Source of the DNA: Dipteris shenzhenensis
Lineage: Eukaryota > Polypodiophyta > Polypodiopsida > Gleicheniales
Length of the DNA stretch: 64,000 nucleotides
Reading direction: 5' to 3' (one strand)
Assembly (NCBI GenBank): GCA_047967505.1
Contig: CM106540.1
Part shown: one piece after another, positions 56,856 to 64,000 of the stretch
Position numbering within the stretch: the first letter of the stretch is position 1
Layout of the letters: every line of letters begins with the position of its first letter
Made by a program: the position numbers and the translations under genes
The notes under the pieces: generated by a model
Database searches by the model: none
The model's input: only the letters and a program-made list of their open reading frames with translations
What the model was told of the DNA's origin: nothing

Positions 56856-58085
56856 TATATTTACATGTTTTATATTATACTTTTAAAAAATTATAAAAGA
56901 GTGAATTTATGGTTTGTTTTCAAGGTGAGATAATATTTTTATATATATTCATCTTTTAAATTGAAAAATGTTAACTTTTCTTTAGATACTTGTTCTTCAT
57001 TTCTCTCACATGCAGGTTTAGCCTCTACATCAAAACCCCTTCTTTGCATATTTAAGCCTCTTAAACCCTAGCACATTAAAATGAACACAGAAAAAGAAAT
57101 TATTTATTACTTTTCTTCGCTTCGACGGTTGGTTTAGCATAGTTTAGCATAGATTAGATTGCCTTAGAGGAGAGACAATTCTCCAAGTTGCCAATCGAAG
57201 CCATGCTCAAATTTTTCTAACTAGTTCCTAATCGTTGTCAATCCCTTCACTCACATGCAATTTAACACTAATAACATGCTATTAAATAAGACCTTTTACC
57301 ATTTACCAAGAAGTTTATCAGTGGGCAGATTGCATGAGCAGATATCAGTGGATAGATTACATATATCAGTGGACAGATTACATGTCATGGGACATATTGG
57401 ATCTTGATGATTATTGGTTATTTTTATTGCATTTATATAAATATTTAAGCTCATTTATTGTCATAAAAAACCTTGTAAAGCCTTCTATGCTATTTTTTAC
57501 ATTTATTGTCATATGAAGCACCTTGTAATAAACCTGACCATCCTGACCATTCACTATTTAACGAGTATCAGTGGGCTGCATAAGTGAATATCATGTGGGT
57601 TGCATAAGTATATATTAGTGGAACAGTTTTTAGTAGGTAGATTGCATTAGTTGGGTATCAGTGCATAGATATCAATGGATGGACAGATTACATGTCATCA
57701 CGAAGATTGAAGCTTTATGACTAGAGGGCAAATCAATGGATGGATAGATTACATGTCTTCATGAAGATTGAAGCTTTATCACTAGAGGACATTTTATTTC
57801 ATTGTAAAGCTTTATTGGCTAATTTTTTTACATTTGTACAAATATTTAAGCCTTGTAAAGCCTTCTAGGCTATTTCCCACATTTATTGCCATATGAAGCC
57901 TTGTAAAGCCTTTTGGGCTATTTCCCACATTTATTGTATCAAGCGTTGTATATTGTACTTTACTTGTATGTATCTAAATTCTTCATTATCTTTTCTTGTA
58001 GGATTATGGAGCAATCAACTAATGTGGGGGCTATCCTAAATGACTCTGAGATCAGAGCATGGGTCTCTGATGTCACTTTGAATCA
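56856..58085. other. AT-rich interval with small repeats
   Basis: GTGGACAGATTACAT-like units recur at 57,310-57,395 and 57,590-57,760. A longer pair, ATTACATGTC...GAAGATTGAAGCTTTAT, lies at about 57,688 and 57,748. AAGCCTTGTAAAGCCTT and GGCTATTTCCCACATTTATTG pairs lie at 57,850-57,940. A frame starting at 58,007 (MEQSTNVGAILNDSEIRAW) leads into the copia remnant and may be a captured exon. Confidence 0.5.
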
Positions 58086-60034
58086 ATGCAGCAGTCACAA
58101 AATATCAGTGGGCCTGCAATGTCCTCTAGCAGTGGTTCACATACTTTGCCATGGACAGGCAGATTGAGATCAGGAGAATCTCCTCAAAGCAATGCAGATA
58201 GTGGTATGCAGGTATCACGAAAAGGAAAAGAGAAGGTAGATCAGCCCATGTTTGATGTGAATGCAGGTCACTCTTATGTGGATGGTGAATCCAGTGGCTT
58301 AGAACAGAGCATTGATGATGAGTTGGGCATTCCTTCTGTTGTTACACTTGGAGTAAGGAAGACCAAGGATGTTTTGAGAGCACCTGGAAGTGAGCCTATT
58401 TTGTGCAGGTCTACCAGAGCTAGGTATCCTGTGGATAGGCTGAAATATGATGGATTTACAGCCATTCACTATGCCTATATGGTTAAAGTGATACAAGAAC
58501 CAGAACCCACTTCTTTTGAGCAAGCCATGGGAAATGAAAAATGGGAGAAAGCCATGGATGAAGAAATGGATGCCTTGGAAGTAAATGCTACATGGGAATT
58601 GGTGCCTTTGCCTAAAGACAAGAATGCAATTGGCTGTAAGTGGGTTTATAAGATTAAGCACAATGCAGATGGTTCTGTGAATAGATACAAGGCAAGATTA
58701 GTTGTCAAGGGGTATGCACAGACATATGGCATTGATTATGAAGAAATATTCAGTCCGGTTTCAAGGATGGCAATTGTAAGAGCAGTCATTGCTATGGCTA
58801 CATCAAAGGGATGGTTTTTACATTAGATGGATGTAAAGAATGCCTTCTTGCATGGTGATTTGCAAGAAGAGGTCTTTATGGAGTAGCCAGCAGGCTATTC
58901 ATCCTGAATTTGTTTGTAGGTTGAAGAAAGCCTTGTATGGCTTGAAGCAAGCACCTAGAGCATGGTCTGACAAGATAGGATAGTATCTTGTCACTATTGG
59001 CTTTCAGATTTCCAAGGCAGATTTCTCACTCTATGTGAGAAAAACAGAGAAAGGGATTATGCTGCTTGTCATTTATGTTGATGATTTGATCATCACAGGT
59101 GATAGTGATGAAGATATCCTTCATGTGAAAATGCTATTGAAGCAGAAGTTTGAGATGAAGGATTTGGGAGAGCTGCGTTATTTCTTGGGCATTGAGGTGA
59201 TTAGATCACCAAGTGGGATACAGCTCTTGCAGAGGCAGTATGGATTGGACATGCTGTCCAAATATGGGATGACAGGCTATAAGCCTATTTCAGTTCCTTT
59301 GGAGCAGAATGTGAAGCTAAGCTTAGATGCAGGTGAGCTTCTGGAAGACCCTACTATGTATAGATGCATAGTAGGAAGTTTGATTTATATGACTATTACC
59401 AGGCTAGATTTAAGCTATGTTGTTGAATTGGTAAGTCAGTTTATGCAGGCTCTAAGGAAACCGCATTTGGATGCAGCTAGACACATACTCAGGTATGTGA
59501 AGTCCACATTGCAGTATGGACTATTTATGAGGCTTGGGTTCAGATACAGTTGCATGGATACACTGATGTTGATTGGGCTGGTAGTATTTCTGATAGACGA
59601 TCCACCAGTGGATATGTGTTCTCTTTTGGGAGTGCTGCAGTCACTTGGAGCAGCAGGAAATAGCCTATAGTTGCCTTGTCGAGCACAGAGGCTGAGTATA
59701 GGGGTGCAGCAATGGCTGCATCTGAGGTAGCTTGGTTGCGTAAGCTACTCTATGATATGCATCAGTCTACAGATGGGCTAGTTGTCATTTATTGTGACAA
59801 CATGAGCAGTATACACTTGGCAAATAACCCAGTCTATCATGCTAGCACAAAGCACATTGAGGTGCGTTATCACTATGTGCAGGAGAAGGTTTTACTAGGT
59901 CTTATTGATCTAGTTTATGTCAGCACAGAGGATCAGGTAGCTGACATATTCATGAAGGCATTGGGCACAGAGAAGCTGTGCAAGTTCATAGACTTGCTTG
60001 GTGTGCAAGAATTGGGATTGAGCTCGAGGGGGAG
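58086..60034 (+). pseudogene. copia RT and RNase H remnant
   Basis: RT motifs are [51 protein letters not shown] and YVDDLIITGD (about 59,072). RNase H shows [24 protein letters not shown]-like YCDNMSS and TKHIEVRYH. TAG codons at 58,824, 58,884, 58,981 and 59,661 each stand where the first copia has Gln. There are also small deletions near 58,905 and 59,525. It cannot make an active enzyme as it stands. Confidence 0.92.
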
Positions 60035-60383
60035 TGTTGAGATATTGAGCTCCACTCGTGATATGCGAGGGTGACTGTTGTGTATTTATGTCACCGACTT
60101 GTTAGCTGCAGATGCAGTTGGTACACCCACGAATAATAGCTGGATTACAGCTATCCTTATCTACTCTAGTTTGTGGCTCAGTTAGTATGCCACCTTAGTT
60201 AGTTGAGTTTGGTTTGAGACCCACATATAGGGTTCTTCTATTTCTTTGTACTTGAGTTCTTTTGGCTTTCACAACTAAGAAGAGGAAAATTGTTTTCAGC
60301 CTCCACCTGTGTGTGTATTCCCCCATTGTGTATGTGGGAAAGCCGCAAGTGAGACTCCTTCCCTCTCTCCCACTATCTTCACA
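60035..60383 (+). repeat. 3' LTR of the truncated copia
   Basis: Preceded by polypurine GAGCTCGAGGGGGAG. Starts TGTTGAGATATTGAGC and ends CACTATCTTCACA. Confidence 0.92.
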
Positions 60384-61958
60384 GGGAAGATAGAGAGCAA
60401 GGGAGGTATAGAGAGCAAAAAATAGGGTTAGGGTTTAGTCAGAGTTAGGTCTTATTATTTTTACATTCTTCTTTTTTGTCACAATCTTGTATTTTTTGTG
60501 ATTTCCAAGAAAATAAAATATATAAAAGCAACCAAGTTTATTTTATTGCTTTATTTTTTTGTGCCATTTGGGGATAATTGCAAAGGACCAGGATTGGTCA
60601 CATGGCACCAGTATGCATGCATAGACTAACCATTAACAAGGTAAATGTTGGCCGAAGTTATTTGTTTTATTACAGGATGCAAGAGATGGGTGGCAACTCT
60701 TGTAACCACTTCCATCTTGCAAAAGTAATAAAAGACTATGGTGGGCCTAGCTCTTATTTTTGGGCCCTAGTGTCACGTGTGTTGTTTCTCCTACCCTTTT
60801 CCCCTCTATACTAGGGCACAAGTTCTATGAAGGTGTTTGGGTTGGTTACAGCTTTTCCTCTATGAGTACCTGCGATTGAGCTCCTCCTTTTGTTAGGGCA
60901 AATCCTTTCTAATACTTATCCATTCACACAATCCTTAAGCTTGTTCTTTGTTATCCATGCCCCTTCATTACCACTATATACTTTCCACTTTCCACTGCTA
61001 TATATACATTTATCAATGTTATGGGGACACACTCGCACACTCCTTAAGCACATACGGTTGTGTGGGACAACAAGGACTTGTTTGTAGAGTTTTTAGAGAA
61101 GAAACACATACCAAAGTGTATGAAAGTGTAATATGCTTGGCATTTTCTTTGATAATGGGTAGTGTTAAGGTGGCTCACATTATTGCTCAGCCAAGCTGTA
61201 GTTTTCCTTGTATGATATTGTGTGAGGAGATAACATTTTGGCATTCAAAGTGCTTTATTGTAGAGCATTATTTGTCCTTGTAAGTGCAAGTAGAAGATGA
61301 AAAGGAGGTGGGTCATGGAAAAAAAAAAGATTTATGACATAGAAGATGATTTAGATCATGCAGTGAAAAACCATTTTTAGCAGTTTAGGTGCCCGCTATC
61401 ATACACTTGGAAAAAAACTAGTATGGCTAGTTGGATGCTCCAGTTCTCATTTGGAGACCTTGATTAAGGGATTTCCATTAAGAAAAAGTTACAAAAGTTT
61501 ATGAATAGGATAGGAAACATAGTGCATGTGCAAGAACTTTTGCCGCTCTATGATAGTGATTGTATTTTTGAGTTGCCTCCGATGGATATACAAGTTCTAT
61601 GACTAGAATGGAGCTGGTCATCCCATGGGTCCAATATAAGACTACAATCATATCTGGATTCAATGGTGGAGATGTGAGGTTGTCAGTTTCTGGGGGCACA
61701 TTTGTTTGTGACAATGAGATTGTATTTTTTTAAAGTTGATGCAAAGATAGAATACAGTACATTGGAAAGAAAGATTGGATATTCTTTGCCTTGAGCATAG
61801 CCCTTGTGAAAAGGGAACATGGAGGCTCATAGAGAAAATGGCGACAAGTATCAAGGGAAAATTGAGGATTATATAGGATGACTTCACTGAAGACATGGGC
61901 ACGCTAAGAAACTTCCTCGACTACTGCAGGCGATCTCAGTGAGCTCTCAAAAACCCTT
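60384..61958. other. interval with no recognised gene
   Basis: AT-rich, with short frames only (for example 60,578-60,814 and 60,948-61,283). None shows a family I recognise. A GGGTTAGGGTTTAG telomere-like fragment lies near 60,423. Confidence 0.4.
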
Positions 61959-62819
61959 TTGTTTATTCGTTTTCTTTGCTTTCATTGCCAAAAGTCTATG
62001 CATCTAGCCTTATATTATGTTATTCCATCTGTTGTGAGGTACACAAGGTTTATTATTCATTTAGGCATCCATATCCATGAAGTTGAAAAGGGAGAATGTA
62101 GTGAGCATGTCAACATCGTGAGAAAGTTGGTGGAGGATTATGTTGAAAAGATCCCTAGAGTAGGACAAAAAAGGGTCAAGAAAGAGGTGGCTAGTGATAT
62201 AATATTGAATAGCATAATATTTGTCAACGACAATGCCACAAAATTGATGTACAATGGGACCTTTGATGAGTTGCTTGCGAAGAGAGTGGGAGAGACGTAA
62301 GGAGTCTCACTTGCAGTTTTCTCACATACAGAATGGGGGAATACACACAAAGGTGGAGGCTAAAAATAGTTTTCCTCTTCTTAGTTGTGAAAGCCAAAAG
62401 AACTCTCTCTAAGTACAAAAGGAATATGTGAACCCTATATGTGGGTCTCAAACCAAACTCAGCTAACCTAGGTGGCATACTAAGTGAGCCATTAACTAGA
62501 GTACATAAAGATAGCTGTCATCCAGCTATTATTCATGGGCGGTGTACCAACCACATCTGCAGCGAACAAGTCGATGACATAAATTCACAACGGTCACCCT
62601 GGCATATCACGAGTGGAGCTTGATATCTCAACATTGCTACCACACTTGGAGCCCCTGATGAATCAAAGGAGATATGTGGGTCTTTCATCTCTTTGCAATA
62701 TTTCATTATCAATGTCACATAAAAACAATTGGGGGAGACTCTTTTTTGAGCAAAATCCTTTGAGCGTCCAAGTGAAGGACAAAAAATTCACATTTTTGCT
62801 TCAAAAAAAGGCATATTAG
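61959..62819 (+). pseudogene. hypothetical coding fragment interrupted by a solo LTR
   Basis: Removing 62,276-62,633 and one TTGCT copy joins FDELL to PHLEPLMNQRRYV in frame, giving about 166 codons to the stop at 62,817. The middle (HVNIVRKLVEDYVEKIPRVGQKRV, ASDIILNSIIFVNDN) looks helical. I do not recognise the family and upstream exons are likely. Confidence 0.45.
62276..62633 (-). mobile_element. solo LTR of the truncated-copia family
   Basis: 358 bp in reverse orientation, very similar to the LTR at 60,035-60,383 (GAGTCTCACTTGC, GTTTTCCTCTTCTTAGTTGT, CCTATATGTGGGTCTCAAAC). TTGCT flanks both sides (62,271-62,275 and 62,634-62,638). Formed by LTR-LTR recombination. Confidence 0.95.
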
Positions 62820-63530
62820 TATATGTTATGAAAACCATGTTACTAAAATATATTTGTATATGTTATTAAAACCATGTTTAGTAGAGAAACTATATGTTTA
62901 TAGTTAATTACCACACAAAAAAAATCCACTTCAAATGAGAATGTCTATTGTGTTCATAGATTTTGGCACAAAGATGGAGAGCATCTAACAATGACAATGA
63001 TGTTAGGCGTGTTGGATACTGGGATGGAAAGGATTTTGAAAAAACCAATGTGTATAGTGGGTTTCTCATGAAATTGTTGTTCATGTTCTAAGTCTCCTTT
63101 CAAATATGTTTGGACATCAATCACTTTTTTGGTCTAAGGAGAGCATGGTTTTATGAGCCTTAGAATTCATCTTTGCAAGTGTATTTCTTTTGACATGTGT
63201 TGTTGTGGTTTGGAAAGAATCAATGTAGGGGTCACAACAAACATTCATGAAATCCTGATATTTTTTGAGCTAAAGAGCTAAAGTTTGAGTAAGGGTAGAT
63301 TGTATTTAGGGTGCATGTATAGATAGCCACTAGCTATATATTTATAGGGCTGAAAACTCGAAAAACTCACAAAACTCGCAAAAACAAAACTCGTAAAATG
63401 CCAAGGCCCATATTTCTTGCTATGGAAATTATTTTATTTTAGTCAAGTGTGACTATGGCAAAGTATTCCATAGGAGCACACCACACACAGTGGGGGGCCT
63501 AGTGCATGCTTTGTGGGGTTTAGTTGGGGA
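62820..63530. other. interval with no recognised feature
   Basis: AT-rich; a short AACTCGAAAAACTCACAAAA repeat near 63,355 is the only structure noted. Confidence 0.4.
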
Positions 63531-63670
63531 TGCCTAACTACCTGTGTTTTTGCAAGGCTAGATGGTTAGTATTGTGGGCGATTCCATGTTAATACTAATG
63601 TGCCTAACTACCTGTGTTTTTGCAAGGCTAGATGGTTAGTATTGTGGGTGATTCCATGTTAATACTAATG
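63531..63670. repeat. perfect-to-near-perfect 70-bp tandem duplication
   Basis: TGCCTAACTACCTGTGTTTT through GTTAATACTAATG occurs twice in succession, one G/T difference (GGGCGATT / GGGTGATT). Confidence 0.93.
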
Positions 63671-64000
63671 TCGCTAGTGTTACTGGTGTTATTGCAATTG
63701 GTTGCAAGGTGTGTATTTTGATGTTTGTATATCAAGCATACAATTATGTTGGGATTAGTTGGTGTGATGATTCATCAATTGATTGTAACAACTAACGCAA
63801 TAGGTGGCTTGAGTACAGATGATGAGTTGGATAATAAGGAACGAAGATGGTGAAGGTGATTTGGATTGATCGAAGTATCGAATGGCTACCAAAGGCCATG
63901 GGCCACATTGTAAAGTAATGAATATTACGTTGTGGGCTAATTTATTGTATTAATTATGGATGATCGTATATTAAGCCTTGTGAAATTTTGAGCTCGTGGA
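63671..64000. other. no recognised feature
   Basis: AT-rich end of the window without domain, RNA or repeat signals. Confidence 0.4.

Larger units (their letters stand above)
58086..60383 (+). mobile_element. 5'-truncated copia element, relative of the one at 19.6 kb
   Basis: Begins inside the integrase-RT linker, matching the first copia's SRKGKEKV...DGESSG region, and ends with a 349-bp 3' LTR at 60,035-60,383. No 5' LTR, gag, protease or integrase is present. The LTR is only partly similar to that of the first copia (shared TGTTGAGATAT start), so it is a sister family. Confidence 0.93.

Noticed and set aside
1-64000. tRNA, rRNA or other structured RNA genes
   Set aside because: No cloverleaf or rRNA-like stretch was recognised by eye. 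A tRNAscan/Infernal run would be needed to exclude them.

Overview
The window looks like a repeat-dominated nuclear interval from a land plant or close streptophyte. The signs are GT-AG introns, copia elements primed by the plant-type TGGTATCAGAGC site, an Athila/Tat-like gypsy element, TTTAGGG telomere-type motifs, MITEs, solo LTRs and a 182-bp satellite. The species cannot be fixed from sequence alone. A DUF7869-like protein and non-angiosperm-looking ULP1 modules hint at a non-seed plant, but this is weak. I see no clearly intact single-copy host gene. Most open frames in the satellite, GA and G-rich blocks are not genes.

Layout. 0-5 kb: AT-rich DNA with small tandem repeats. 5.1-15.3 kb, minus strand: a decayed multi-gene block. 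In transcription order it holds a 350-aa protein with four internal repeats, a DUF7869-like (DDE-transposase-like) protein, a coiled-coil/DGQH protein followed by a long unknown protein, and a gene with three tandem ULP1-like cysteine protease domains. A 243-bp MITE and a 783-bp inverted duplication with a 33-nt loop have broken it. 15.5-16.5 kb: relic satellite, then about 13 copies of a 16-bp palindrome leading to a TATA box and a short first exon. 16.5-26.5 kb: a RING-finger gene with an AT-rich first intron, interrupted in its coding exon by a copia element (19,615-25,089, 5-bp TSD). 27.1-28.7 kb: a tandem repeat with embedded telomere-like TTTAGGG motifs, split by a gypsy element (28,707-38,569). 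The gypsy element carries an extra RNase H/zinc-knuckle region before gag and three tandem copies of its LTR-end/primer-site/leader. 38,919-41,558: a gag-only copia-type element with nearly identical LTRs. 42.76-51.98 kb: a satellite of 182-bp monomers in an A-B-C 546-bp higher-order repeat with a local inversion. 52.2-56.9 kb: two related units of TATA-like segment, 5' exon-like segment, splice-donor-like motif, then a purine tract. The tracts are studded with GC-rich palindromes and one has extreme G-quadruplex potential. 58.1-60.4 kb: a 5'-truncated copia relative of the first element. 62.3 kb: a solo LTR of that family inside an open frame.

A thread across unrelated coding remnants is that in-frame stops are mostly TAG. 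Where a homologous copy exists in the window, TAG faces CAG (Gln). Several TGA stops fit former CGA (Arg). Likely natural ends use TGA or TAA. The simplest reading is C-to-T decay at methylated CHG/CG sites. A UAG=Gln code is the alternative to exclude. The candidates for undescribed biology are the DUF7869/DGQH/triple-ULP1 block, the palindrome-array promoter, the palindrome-studded purine units and the gypsy element with RNase H upstream of gag.
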